A program made the translations under genes and the position numbers. From Longimicrobiaceae bacterium (lineage in GTDB: Bacteria > Gemmatimonadota > Gemmatimonadetes > Longimicrobiales > Longimicrobiaceae), in the NCBI GenBank assembly GCA_030447645.1, contig JAUJOM010000017.1, positions 1 to 37,836 of the forward strand: a stretch of DNA of 37,836 bases. The letters run 5' to 3'. Positions 29,191-37,721 of this stretch are shown here, one piece after another (position 1 is the first letter of the stretch; every line of letters begins with the position of its first letter). Below the pieces are notes generated by a model. The model had not been told where the DNA came from. It did not search any database and saw only the letters and a list, made by a program, of their open reading frames with translations.

Positions 29191-30342
29191 CTACCGGTCC
29201 CGTGCCAGCGTCGTGTCGGAGTTGTGTCGGGCAGCTTCCTGGGCGGCTTCGTTGCGCTCGGACGCTTCGTACTCATCGATGATCCGCTGCATCATCTCGT
29301 CGCGGCGATGATACAGGCGCTTCGGGGTGCGGGGCGCGTGGTTGTCCAGCGCGTACGCGGCGATGATCGGCAGTGCCACCGTGGAGTCCAGGTAGCATAC
29401 CACCGCGTCCGGGAGCCGGTCCGGATCCACCTTGCCCCAGCTCACCGCTTCCGCTGGCGTGGCGCCGGAAAGCCCACCGGTATCCGGACGTGCGTCGGTG
29501 ACCTGCAGGAAGTAGTCGTGGCCCCGTTCGTCGATGCCCATGACCTCCTGGATCTGCGGCTCGGTCTGCAGGGCGAAGTTCTTGGGCGATCCGCCGCCCA
29601 GGATCCAGATGGCACTCTTGCCTTCGCGTCGCTTGGCGTCCAGCACGATGGCGGCGGTCTCGTTCACGTCCGCATTCACATCAAAGACCAGGCGATTTCC
29701 CTGCAGCGCCTTGGCCGCCACGTTCATCCCGATCGAGGAATCTCCCGGAGACGAAGTATAGATCGGCACCCCGTACTCGTAGGCGGCAGCGAGCAGCGAC
29801 TTTCGCCCCTGGCCCAGCTCTTCCTCCCGCGCCGCGACGTATTTGCCGCACAGGTAGTGGAACTCGGCGGTGCTCATGGGGCGCTGGAACTCGGGCGCGG
29901 TGATGACCTGACGAAAGAACGCGTCGGTGTCCAGCAGCACCGAGTAGTCGAAAAAGATGTCGTAGATGCGGACGACTTCTTCCTCGCGCAGGATGATGTC
30001 CGAGGTGTGCGGGTTCCCCTGCTTCAGCTCCAGGCCGATGCCGAAGTGAGCGTCATGGTACAGGTTGGCCCCGGTGGAGATGATCCAGTCCACGAATCCC
30101 GCTTCGATCAGCGGGATCAGTGCACTCATTCCCAGTCCGGCAGGGGTGAGCGCCCCGGTCATGGTCAGCCCGACGGTTACATCCTCGTCGAGCATCTTTC
30201 GCGTCAGCAGCTGACACGCTTCGCGCAGCCGGGCCGCGTTGTACGCCTGGAAAGTGCCGTCCACCAGCTCGGTGACGGTCATCCCGCCGACGATGCGCTG
30301 GGGCTCGATACGCCTGCCGCCGAGGTGTTTGCTCTGGGCCAT
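29191..30342 (-). CDS. Deoxyhypusine-synthase-like protein (possible homospermidine synthase)
   Basis: 383 intact residues. This NAD-dependent family moves the aminobutyl group of spermidine onto a lysine of eIF5A in eukaryotes and archaea; bacterial members lack that target and are thought to make polyamines such as homospermidine. Visible features are [14 protein letters not shown], then [10 protein letters not shown] (NAD site), [14 protein letters not shown], and [10 protein letters not shown]. The active-site Lys is K304 in [12 protein letters not shown] 30342 ([15 protein letters not shown]) is the normal start; it lies 7 bp after the LOG stop. The stop is one base from the GT9 start. 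The neighbouring arginine operon could supply agmatine or putrescine precursors; this link is inference. Confidence 0.9.
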   Translation of the reverse strand: MAQSKHLGGRRIEPQRIVGGMTVTELVDGTFQAYNAARLREACQLLTRKMLDEDVTVGLTMTGALTPAGLGMSALIPLIEAGFVDWIISTGANLYHDAHFGIGLELKQGNPHTSDIILREEEVVRIYDIFFDYSVLLDTDAFFRQVITAPEFQRPMSTAEFHYLCGKYVAAREEELGQGRKSLLAAAYEYGVPIYTSSPGDSSIGMNVAAKALQGNRLVFDVNADVNETAAIVLDAKRREGKSAIWILGGGSPKNFALQTEPQIQEVMGIDERGHDYFLQVTDARPDTGGLSGATPAEAVSWGKVDPDRLPDAVVCYLDSTVALPIIAAYALDNHAPRTPKRLYHRRDEMMQRIIDEYEASERNEAAQEAARHNSDTTLARDR

Positions 30343-30349
30343 GAGTGGA

Positions 30350-31124
30350 TTATTCCGCGTCGTGCTTGCGTGGGTGTGCGACGTCAGGCGTGCTCTCCTG
30401 TACTTTCTGAATCGCGCGGAGTGCTTCCTCCGGTGAATCGGTGACCACCAGCAGATCCAGGTCCTCCGGGCTGATCTTTCCCCCGGCAAGAAGCATGTGC
30501 CGAATCCACTCCACCAGGCCCGCCCAGTACCCGGAGCCGAACAGGACGACGGGGAAGTTGCGTATCTTGCCGGTCTGGATCAGGGTGAGTGATTCAAAGA
30601 GCTCGTCCAGCGTGCCGAAGCCGCCCGGGAAGATGATGAACGCTTCCGCGTACTTCACGAACATCGTTTTGCGGACGAAGAAGTAGCGGAAGTTGATCGC
30701 GATATCGACGTACGCGTTGATTCCCTGCTCGAAGGGGAGCTCGATGTTGCACCCCACGGAAAGCCCGCCGGCTTCCTTGGCGCCGCGATTGGCGGCCTCC
30801 ATGATACCCGGCCCACCACCCGTGATCACCGTGTAGCCCGCTTCAGCCAGCAGCCGGGCGGTGGCTCGTGCGGCCTCGTACTCCGGGTGGTCGGGTAGGA
30901 CCCGGGCCGAGCCGAAGATGGTGACGGCGCGTCCAACGGAGGCCAACGCATCGAACCCTTCCACGAACTCGCCCATGATGCGGAGAACTCGCCATGGGTC
31001 CGAGTGGATGAACTCACCAACCTGCGGAGCGCTGGCGGGCGCTTTAAGCAGCTTCTCGTCTTCGGTGGTGGTGCCCGCCCGCAGCCCGACTCAAACTGGG
31101 ATTGGGTTGTGGATCTTTCGCCAT
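30350..31124 (-). CDS. LOG-family (TIGR00730) Rossmann protein, N-terminus frameshifted
   Basis: About 257 residues. The domain from [11 protein letters not shown] to the end has the lysine-decarboxylase-like fold of LOG cytokinin riboside 5'-monophosphate phosphoribohydrolases: V-T-I-F-G-S-A-R-V, then [19 protein letters not shown], and the signature [13 protein letters not shown]. It splits an N-glycosidic bond of purine nucleotides; physiological role in bacteria is unclear. The start at 30976 would drop about 50 family-typical residues: [15 protein letters not shown] and [15 protein letters not shown] continue upstream in the same frame, and [13 protein letters not shown] from ATG 31124 precedes them after a frame change near 31080. 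It begins the four-gene operon. Confidence 0.88.
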
Positions 31125-31203
31125 GGCGGCCAAGATAGTGCGATGGTGCGGATTTCGCATCGGAGGCTCGCTCCTCTAACCTTCGCACTAAGGAGAGCCG
31201 CGC

Positions 31204-31608
31204 GTGCGGATTCCCATGGCGTTTCTCGCCGATGAAGCCAACATCTCGCAGGAAGGCAAGCTCAACGTGCTCGGGATCTTTGACCGGATCGGAGCGGTGG
31301 AATTCCCGACGGTGCACCCACGGATGGTATTCGCCTTCCGGGTCCATGCCGAATACGCGGACTCCGAGCGGACTTTTCCGGTGCGGGTGCACCTGGAGGA
31401 CGAGGACGGCGGGGTGATGTTCGAGGCCAATGGTGAAATCGTGGCGCCGGAGGTGTCACCTGGCGAGTTCAGCACCGCCAATCAGGTCTTCAACCTGGTC
31501 GGCGTACAGTTTGGCCATCCCGGCAACTACAAATTTGTTCTCCACATCGGCGATCTGGATGCACACGAAACGCCGTTTGTCGTCGCCGTCACACCCGCGG
31601 AGCTTTAG
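31204..31608 (+). CDS. DUF6941-like protein of unknown function
   Basis: 134 intact residues from GTG 31204, with a good AAGGAG ribosome site about 10 bp before it. The start M-A-F-L-A-D-E-A-N-I-S-Q-E-G-K-L-N-V-L-G-I-F-D and F-P-T-V-H-P-R-M-V-F-A-F-R match a family I recall as DUF6941, found as single small genes in many phyla. The predicted fold is mostly beta. No catalytic motif, signal peptide or membrane helix is present. It is divergent from the LOG operon (79-bp gap). Its TAG at 31606-31608 overlaps the last bases of the Uma2 gene on the other strand. Confidence 0.7.
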   Translation: MRIPMAFLADEANISQEGKLNVLGIFDRIGAVEFPTVHPRMVFAFRVHAEYADSERTFPVRVHLEDEDGGVMFEANGEIVAPEVSPGEFSTANQVFNLVGVQFGHPGNYKFVLHIGDLDAHETPFVVAVTPAEL

Positions 31609-32164
31609 TCGGTATTGCGGTAGACCCGCGCGCAGGGAAGTTCGCAGGAAATGGATTCGCACGGACCATACCCTCGAGCCCGCGCACTTCGGTCAACAAC
31701 CAGCGCTCCCGATCCTGCCGCGTGTACTGCTCAATCCGGTGGGCATCCTGCGCAACCAGCAGGTACTCGGCCAGCGAAGGAATGCGTCGGTAGTGCTCGA
31801 ACTTCCTCCCCGATCATACGCTTCGGTGGACGGGGAAAGCACTTCCACGATCAGCCGGGGGTTGAGCAGGATGTCGTCGTCTTCCATCTCGGGCTCGCCG
31901 CATACCACCAGCACATCCGGGTAGGTGTACGGCCCGGATTCAGATACCTTGACCCGCAGGTCGCTGGAGTACACCTCGCAGGGACCACCCTCCAGCCGAA
32001 CACTCAGCTCGGCGACAATGTTGGTGACGATGCGAACGTGCTTGCGGCTGGCTCCGGCCAGCGCGAACATCTCCCCCGCAAAGTACTCGCTCTTGGTTTC
32101 AGCGGCACGCTCTATGGCCAGGTACTCTTCCGGAGTCAGGAATCGGTCTGGGCTGCGTACTCAT
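31605..32164 (-). CDS. Uma2-family (DUF820) PD-(D/E)xK endonuclease-like protein, frameshifted
   Basis: About 187 residues. MSTQPR at ATG 32164 leads, after a frame change near 32140, into [25 protein letters not shown], the usual Uma2 start. The nuclease core has D-L-R-V-K-V (about 31955), [12 protein letters not shown] and [10 protein letters not shown], the PD/ExK pattern. After another shift near 31805, [19 protein letters not shown] follows, then a tail ending V-Y-R-N-T-D with TAA at 31607-31605. Biological role is unknown for most members; they are common in cyanobacteria and some other phyla and often spread horizontally. The ATG overlaps the PdxH stop. Confidence 0.8.
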
Positions 32165-32783
32165 GGGTAAAGGTGGTGAAGTGTCCATCCGTCTCCTTTC
32201 CGGGTGTACACGTCCCGGTGATGCAGACGGCTCGGCTGGCCATACCAGAACTCCATCCGCTCCGGTACAACGCGCAATCCGGACCAGAAGGGCGGCCGCG
32301 GCACCTCCTGGTCCGCGAACCGGGCTTCGATCTCCGCCACCCGCTCCTCCAGGTCCGCACGTGACTGGAGCATGGTGCTTTGCAGTGATGCCCAGGCACC
32401 GATCTGGCTGCCGCGCGGGCGGGAAGCAAAATAGCTGTCAGCCTCGGCGTCACTTACCTGCTGGATCGCGCCTTCGATGCGCACCTGCACGTCCAGCGGC
32501 AGCCAGTAGAAGCAGAGGGCAGCATAGGGGTTGGCTGCCAACTCCCGCGACTTGCGGCTCTCCAGGTTGGTGTAAAAGACGAAGCCGCGCGTATCGAAGC
32601 CGCGGAGCAGCACCACCCGCGCACTCGGGCGCCCATCGGCACCAACGGTGGCGAGTGTAAACGCATTCGGCTCCGGCAGATCGGTGGCGCGGGCGCGCTC
32701 CAGCAGGTCACCGAAGCGGGCGAACGGGTCGTCCGCAGCGACCTCGGGAGGTAGAACGGAGAGTTGTAGTCGCGTCGCTTCAC
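32161..32783 (-). CDS. pdxH: Pyridoxamine 5'-phosphate oxidase PdxH, one frameshift near the start
   Basis: FMN enzyme oxidising PNP or PMP to PLP. About 207 residues. [22 protein letters not shown] and [13 protein letters not shown] open the domain, followed by [13 protein letters not shown] (FMN contacts). V-R-I-E-G and [17 protein letters not shown] are the classic signatures; [11 protein letters not shown] closes it. In the sequence as given the frame runs on from the upstream dehydratase. GTG 32783 (V-K-R-R-D-Y-N-S-P), overlapping the dehydratase TGA, is a far more natural start if one base is wrong near 32755. Cytoplasmic; it supplies the cofactor of its upstream neighbour. Confidence 0.9.
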
Positions 32784-33826
32784 CCGCCGAAAAGCGCGCG
32801 CATGCGGTAGCAAGGTCCACGTTGCCGCCGCTGAGGATCACCCCTATCCGTGCACCCCGGAACTCATCTCCGGCAGCCAGCAGCGCCGCCACCGGTACCG
32901 CGCCCGAAGGCTCCACCACCAGCTTGCGCGCGTCCACAGGAAGCGCATGGCTTCGATGATGCCGGAGTCGGGCACGGTCCGCATCTCGCTGACGTGCTCC
33001 CGTACCAGCGGCCAGGTGAGGGAGCCGAGCGACGGGGTGCGCAACCCGTCCGCCACCGTGGGCGGGTTTTCCGTGGTGTGAAGCACCCCGTTCTGAACGA
33101 TCGGGTTGCGTCGTCGGCGGTTTCCGGCTCCACACCGATCACCCGGCACTCAGGCGCCTGATCCCGCACAGCGAGGGCGCTCCCGCTGGAGAGCAGTCCA
33201 CCCCCGCCGCAGGGAGCCAGGAGCACGTCCAGCGATCAACCTCCTCCAGCAATTCCAGCGCGGCGGTTCCCTGGCCGGCGATCACGTCGGCATGGTCGTA
33301 TGGAGGAATGAGCGTCATTCCTCGTTCGCCCTGCAGCCGACGCGCGATCTCCTCCCGGTTCTCTCGCGCCCGGTCATACAGCACCACTTCGGCACCGTAT
33401 CCACGAGTCCGGCGAGCGCAACCGCCTGCGCTTCGATCTTGGCTGACGGGGCATCCACCGGCATGCGACAATGACCGTGCGGATGCCGAGCAGTCGTCCG
33501 GCGTAAGTATGGGAGCGCAACCGCCTGCGCGTGATTGCCCGAGCTGAATGTGACCACGCACCGCCTGGCGCTGCTCAACGCGTCCAGCTGAACCAGGGCG
33601 TTGTACGCACCACGAAACTTGAAGGCTCCCCGCGCTGCAGATTTTCGCACTTGAGGAATCGCCCCGCTCGTGCCCCCGTGCGCTCATCCAGCGTGCGGGA
33701 GGTGATCACGGGCTGCCTGCCATCGTGCGCTCCATCGCTGGGCGACCATGCCGCGCCGGTGCGCGGCACCGCTGACCGAGTCGGCACTCGGCAGGGCGGG
33801 AGAAGGTCCTGAGAGAGCTGGATCAT
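32780..33826 (-). CDS. PLP-dependent Ser/Thr dehydratase (IlvA/serine racemase-like), frameshifted
   Basis: Short catabolic-type dehydratase without a regulatory ACT domain, about 345 residues. Pieces in order: [22 protein letters not shown], then [12 protein letters not shown] (PLP-binding Lys, about 33620), [11 protein letters not shown], and [23 protein letters not shown] and the phosphate loop C-G-G-G-G-L-L-S follow. [17 protein letters not shown] and [12 protein letters not shown] close it. At least six frame changes occur. The natural end M-R-A-L-F-G-G with TGA at 32782-32780 overlaps the PdxH start. ATG 33826 is the likely start, though the first 40 residues are scrambled. Confidence 0.8.
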
Positions 33827-33880
33827 GCGTGTAAGTATGAAGGGCGAGCAATCCCCTCCCGCCGGGCAGGTGACATCGCG

Positions 33881-33896
33881 CCGGGCTTCTGCCCGG
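33881..33896. other. Short perfect hairpin in a 207-bp intergenic gap
   Basis: CCGGGC-TTCT-GCCCGG, a 6-bp GC stem with a 4-base loop, stands 55 bp upstream of the dehydratase start on the minus strand, inside the gap 33827-34033. It has no T-tract on either side, so it is not a standard terminator. A partly similar CCGGGCAGGTGAC block lies just beside it. The rest of the gap holds no gene I can support. Confidence 0.35.
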
Positions 33897-34033
33897 TGAC
33901 AGGGCGGTTGTGCGGAAGGGAGCGTTCCATGGCGCGTACGTTCAATGCACTTGCAAGGCGCGACGTTTTCCGCCGCGCCAGCGTGTAGATATTTAGAGGA
34001 ACCGATCACCAACCGGAGATTAAGGGGCGGGCT

Positions 34034-34616
34034 ATGAATACTCTACGCTGGATCATGGGAGGCATCGCTCTCCTTCTCCTCACCGGTGCGAGCGTCCAGC
34101 CCGCGCGCGCTCAGCAGGTCTCCGGCTTTCCCGCACGGTGGTCATCGACAGCATCGAATACCGTGCGGAGATCGAGCGCGTGAAAGCGGGCACGGAGGTG
34201 ACAAAAGGCAGACACCCTTTTTCGTGCTCGTGTGGACGGCTATATGGTCTACCTGATAGCCACCAACCTGTCGAATCGCCCAGTTCGGCGGGAGATTGCG
34301 GGCGACTGCTTGCGCTCGCTTCGGGCCTGCATCGAGTAGGCCGCGGGCGCATGCGGCCGGTCTACGATCCTCATGGCGGGTGCGACTTCGATGCTTTCCT
34401 CCTCAATTTGGAGCCTGGGGAGTCCGTGCGCCGATGGGGTCACGGAATTTTCCCACGCTTCATACGCATATCCAGGGACTCGCTTCCGAACGGGGAGTAT
34501 ATCGTCACAGCCGGGGTTCGGCCGACGGATGTGTGGGAGCGCGCGCCCAGGAGATCTATGTGGGGCGCATCCAACTGGTGCGTCCCAACTCGCCACGCTC
34601 ACGCCGGCCGGGCTAA
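34034..34616 (+). CDS. Secreted protein of unknown function, one copy of a repeated domain, frameshifted
   Basis: About 193 residues. ATG 34034 follows AAGGGG and opens a clear Sec signal peptide (MNTLRWIMGGIALLLLTGA, cut after A-R-A). The mature part reads V-V-I-D-S-I-E-Y-R-A-E-I-E, then V-Y-L-I-A-T-N-L-S-N-R-P-V-R-R-E, F-L-L-N-L-E-P-G-E-S-V-R-R, and I-S-R-D-S-L-P-N-G-E-Y-I-V-T-A-G-V. Frames change near 34115, 34210, 34310 and 34550. This order (strand, N-x-S-x-x-P, L-x-P-G-x-S, then x-D-S-x-P-x-G-x-Y) is shared with both halves of the next gene and suggests an Ig-like (BsuPI-like) beta domain. No enzyme motif is seen. A 29-bp gap separates it from that gene, so they are probably co-transcribed. 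Confidence 0.6.
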
Positions 34617-34645
34617 CACCAGATTCGCGTGAACGTGGGACTCAG

Positions 34646-35635
34646 TTGAGGAAGATCTTCGGCGCACCCCTGCTGCTCGCGACGGTGGCCACCGCGTGCC
34701 GGGCGGGTCCGCCACCGTGCAGGCAGGATCTATCTCCGCCCGCGGTTTCCCAGATGCCATCCACGTCCAATCCTCCCAGCGCACAGCAGATCGGGACCCT
34801 GGCGTTCTGGGCCGATACCCGCGTGGTGGACCTTGCGCCAAATCGAATCGAGATCGTAGTGACCATGAGCAACGTCGGACCGCGCCGTGTGCGCATCGTG
34901 GAGTTCGGCTTCTGTGGGAATCCGGTCCGCGCGCTCCGTGTCTATCGCATGCCGGAGCGCTCGGGCCCACCGGTTTGGGAGTGGCGGCAGACGGGTGCCT
35001 GCGCAGAGCCCGGTGGCGGGGAACCACTTCGCGCCCTCGCGCCGGGTAGCTCCCTCACTGCACATCAGACGCTCGCCTCCACGCCCGAACTATTGGGCGA
35101 CTCTCTGCAGCCTGGGCGGTACTACTTCACCGCGGTCATTGCTTGGGCTATACCAGGAGCTGGGAGGGTTTTATCTGACAGTGCGGTTCTGGCCGCAGGC
35201 TTCGCGGACCTCCGGGCCGAGCAAGTGCCCCTGCCTGCGCTGCGGACTCGCGACGGGCTCGTGTTCCGGGCCGGAACCACGCGCTCCAGAGCCTCACCAC
35301 AAAATCTCCGGACAACCGTCACTATCTCAAACCCGAGCCGCTGTCCTGGGTCCATTAGGCTCTTCAACTATCCTTTTGCGGTGTACGCGTATCAACACGC
35401 GGAGCGGTCCGGAAAGCCGGTGTGGGGGCGCTGGCAACCCACAAGCACCAACTCGGCCCCTATCGTCATTCCGCCTGGAGGATCTCGATCATTGCACGTC
35501 GACTTCGCTGCACCTGCGATGCTCGGGGATTCATTCCCCTCTGGGGTCTACCACCTCGCTGCGGTGGTCGTGCCTCAGCACAGCAGTTACCCGCTCGTGT
35601 TGTCCGCGGGCGAGGCGGAATTGGACCGGCGGTGA
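34646..35635 (+). CDS. Secreted lipoprotein with two tandem Ig/BsuPI-like domains
   Basis: 329 intact residues from TTG 34646. The start L-R-K-I-F-G-A-P-L-L-L-A-T-V-A-T-A-C is a type II signal with a usable lipobox (A-T-A-C). Two similar domains follow. The first has V-T-M-S-N-V-G-P-R-R-V-R-I, then A-L-R-V-Y-R-M-P-E-R-S-G-P-P-V-W-E-W, L-A-P-G-S-S, and L-L-G-D-S-L-Q-P-G-R-Y-Y-F-T-A-V. The second has V-T-I-S-N-P-S-R, then A-V-Y-A-Y-Q-H-A-E-R-S-G-K-P-V-W-G-R-W, I-P-P-G-G-S, and M-L-G-D-S-F-P-S-G-V-Y-H-L-A-A-V. The layout recalls the BsuPI/intracellular-proteinase-inhibitor beta sandwich. It would sit on a membrane facing the periplasm. Function unknown; no catalytic residues stand out. Confidence 0.65.
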   Translation: MRKIFGAPLLLATVATACRAGPPPCRQDLSPPAVSQMPSTSNPPSAQQIGTLAFWADTRVVDLAPNRIEIVVTMSNVGPRRVRIVEFGFCGNPVRALRVYRMPERSGPPVWEWRQTGACAEPGGGEPLRALAPGSSLTAHQTLASTPELLGDSLQPGRYYFTAVIAWAIPGAGRVLSDSAVLAAGFADLRAEQVPLPALRTRDGLVFRAGTTRSRASPQNLRTTVTISNPSRCPGSIRLFNYPFAVYAYQHAERSGKPVWGRWQPTSTNSAPIVIPPGGSRSLHVDFAAPAMLGDSFPSGVYHLAAVVVPQHSSYPLVLSAGEAELDRR

Positions 35636-35684
35636 GATGTTCCGATGGCGCTCCCCGAAACTCTTGGGCGGTATTATTCCGCGC

Positions 35685-35861
35685 CTACACGCCCCGACGC
35701 CCCCGGCCGGTGAACTGGCCGATCAGCCAGATTACGGCGAAGATGATGGCGGCGATCCACAGCAGGTTGAGCAGCGCGCCCGCCATGAAGCCGATTACCC
35801 GGGCGGCGATCCAGATGGCGACCAGCAGCAGTGCGATCCAGAGAAAAGATCGTGGGTTCAT
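35685..35861 (-). CDS. Small two-helix membrane protein
   Basis: 58 residues: N-P-R-S-F-L-W-I-A-L-L-L-V-A-I-W-I-A-A-R forms a first membrane helix, and L-L-N-L-L-W-I-A-A-I-I-F-A-V-I-W-L-I the second, ending in a basic G-R-G-R-R-G-V tail. It resembles the tiny stress-associated membrane proteins of the lmo0937/DUF5670 kind, without a sure match. ATG 35861 is chosen because the open frame upstream is antisense to the MoeB-rhodanese gene, whose stop lies 16 bp upstream; the two are probably in one transcript. Function unknown. Confidence 0.65.
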   Translation of the reverse strand: MNPRSFLWIALLLVAIWIAARVIGFMAGALLNLLWIAAIIFAVIWLIGQFTGRGRRGV

Positions 35862-35877
35862 CGTGTCTCGCTCCGGG

Positions 35878-37017
35878 TTAGTATTTGGGGATCGAAGGGT
35901 CGATCTCGTCCGCCCAGGCAAGAATGCCGCCGCGAAGGTTGTGCAGCCGTTCGTACCCGTGTTCACGTAAGTAGCCCAGCGCCTTGCCACTACGCGCGCC
36001 GGAGCGGCACTGCAGCACGATCTCCTCATCCTGGGGGATCTCATCCAGTCGATCCGGCAGGCTGCCGAGCGGGATCAGCCTTGCACCGTACTCCTCCAGG
36101 TTGCCGATCTCCCATTCGTGCGGCTCGCGCACGTCGATGATGGTCAGCGGATCTCCCCGGTCGAGGCGTTCCTTAAGCTCCGTCACCGACATCTCCGGTA
36201 TTTCTTCCGGCATGATTGCCTCCGTTGGGGCGCCGCAAAAGCGCTCGTAGTCGATCAGCTCACGAATTTGCGGCTGTGCGCCGCACACTGGACAGTCCGG
36301 GTTTTTGCGCAGGCGCATTTCCCGGAAGCCCATGCCGAGCGCGTCGAATAGCAAAAGCCGTCCCAGCAAGCTGTCGCCCACCCCGAGGAGCAGCTTGATG
36401 GCTTCCGCGGCCTGGATGCTGCCGATGATGCCGGGGAGCACCCCCAGCACCCCACCCTCCGCGCAGGACGGGACAGCGCCCGGCGCGGGAGGCTCGGGGA
36501 AAAGGCAGCGGTAGCACGGCCCCCGTGCCCCCCAGAAGACCGACGCCTGCCCCTCCCAGCGCTGCACCGACCCGTACACCTGCGGCTTGCCGAGCAGCAC
36601 GCAGGCATCGTTCACCAGGTAGCGGGTGGGGAAGTTGTCACTGCCGTCCACCACCAAGTCGTAGGAGCGAAAGATCTCCAGCGTGTTTGCGGAAACGAGG
36701 CGCGCGGCGTGCGGCTCCACCTGGACATACGGGTTGATGTCCGCCAGCCGGTCACGGGCGGAGTCCAGCTTGAGCCGGCCCACGTCCCGCGTACCGTGCA
36801 GCACCTGACGCTGCAGGTTGCTGGCGTCCACGGTGTCGAACTCCACTATCCCGAGGGTGCCGACCCCGGCAGCAGCGAGGTACAGCGCGGCAGGTGAGCC
36901 GAGTCCGCCCGCGCCAATCAACAGGACACGTGACGCCCCCAGCCGGCGCTGTCCCTCCGGTCCCATTCCGGGAAGAACAAAGTGCCGGGCGTAGCGCTGA
37001 ATTTCCTCAGGCGTCAT
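35878..37017 (-). CDS. Molybdopterin-synthase adenylyltransferase with rhodanese domain (MoeB/MoeZ-like)
   Basis: 379 intact residues from ATG 37017. The E1-like ThiF domain (about 1-250) has R-Y-A-R-H-F-V-L-P, then [17 protein letters not shown] (ATP loop), [10 protein letters not shown], and [10 protein letters not shown] with the conserved Cys. Zinc is held by C-Y-R-C and C-P-V-C. The C-terminal rhodanese domain (about 280-379) has the active Cys337 in [10 protein letters not shown]. It adenylates the C-terminal Gly of a ubiquitin-like sulfur carrier and then loads sulfur, serving molybdopterin, thiamine, cysteine or tRNA thiolation; the partner is not in the window. A GTG at 37035 is an alternative start. 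Confidence 0.93.
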   Translation of the reverse strand: MTPEEIQRYARHFVLPGMGPEGQRRLGASRVLLIGAGGLGSPAALYLAAAGVGTLGIVEFDTVDASNLQRQVLHGTRDVGRLKLDSARDRLADINPYVQVEPHAARLVSANTLEIFRSYDLVVDGSDNFPTRYLVNDACVLLGKPQVYGSVQRWEGQASVFWGARGPCYRCLFPEPPAPGAVPSCAEGGVLGVLPGIIGSIQAAEAIKLLLGVGDSLLGRLLLFDALGMGFREMRLRKNPDCPVCGAQPQIRELIDYERFCGAPTEAIMPEEIPEMSVTELKERLDRGDPLTIIDVREPHEWEIGNLEEYGARLIPLGSLPDRLDEIPQDEEIVLQCRSGARSGKALGYLREHGYERLHNLRGGILAWADEIDPSIPKY

Positions 37018-37052
37018 ATTTGTGCCCGTTTGCACATGGCCCTCGCCTTAGG

Positions 37053-37721
37053 ATGTACATGGAACTGGTTCGACACGCTCTCGATTTCGTACTCCATCTG
37101 GATGCTCATCTCGCTGAAATCATCCGTGATTACGGCGGGTGGACGTACGCGATTCTGTTCGCCATCATCTTCGCGGAAACCGGACTGGTTGTCACCCCTT
37201 TCCTGCCGGGTGACTCACTCCTCTTCGCGACTGGTGCCCTGGCCGCCACCGGTCCGCTCAATGTTTGGTTTGTGATCGTTTTGCTCACCGCTGCCGCGAT
37301 CATCGGGGACTCGGTAAACTACTCCATCGGTGCCCGGCTGGGTCCGCAGGTCTTCGATGGCCGAAGCCGGTTTTTCAAACGGGAGCACCTGGAGCGAACC
37401 AACCAGTTCTACGAGAAGTATGGGGGTAAGACCATTATCATCGCTCGCTTTGTCCCCATCGTACGCACCTTTGCTCCCTTTGTGGCTGGTATCGGCGCCA
37501 TGAATTACGCCAAATTCATCACTTACAACGTGGTGGGTGCCGTCATGTGGGTGTGGGGTATTACGATCGCCGGGTACTTCTTCGGGAACATCCCGGTGGT
37601 GCAAGACAACTTCGGGCTGGTAGTGATCGCGATTATCGTCATTTCCGTGTTGCCCGGGGTATTTGAGCTTGTGAAGTCACGCCGCTTGGCGGCAAAGCTA
37701 CAGGACCAGAAACGAACATGA
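37053..37721 (+). CDS. DedA-family membrane protein
   Basis: 222 intact residues. The family signature is [19 protein letters not shown] (E-x-x-x-x-x-x-P-x-x-P-G-[DE], about residues 35-53), followed by [12 protein letters not shown] and [20 protein letters not shown]. The second amphipathic signature is [21 protein letters not shown]. Four to five membrane helices follow the DedA pattern. Members are inner-membrane proteins involved in lipid carrier recycling and envelope stability. ATG 37053 and ATG 37059 are both possible; an AGGA stretch at 37050-37053 favours 37059. It is divergent from MoeB (35 bp), and its stop overlaps the next ATG. Confidence 0.93.
   Translation: MYMELVRHALDFVLHLDAHLAEIIRDYGGWTYAILFAIIFAETGLVVTPFLPGDSLLFATGALAATGPLNVWFVIVLLTAAAIIGDSVNYSIGARLGPQVFDGRSRFFKREHLERTNQFYEKYGGKTIIIARFVPIVRTFAPFVAGIGAMNYAKFITYNVVGAVMWVWGITIAGYFFGNIPVVQDNFGLVVIAIIVISVLPGVFELVKSRRLAAKLQDQKRT

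Noticed and set aside
29190..29276. ATG 29276 as the start of the GT9 gene
   Set aside because: It would overlap the deoxyhypusine-synthase-like gene by 86 bp and add a basic stretch not typical of GT9; GTG 29189 right after the stop fits better.
30826..31392. Minus-strand open frame over the LOG N-terminus and DUF6941-like gene
   Set aside because: It has no domain and partly overlaps the correct LOG reading in another frame; the LOG N-terminal extension explains the region.
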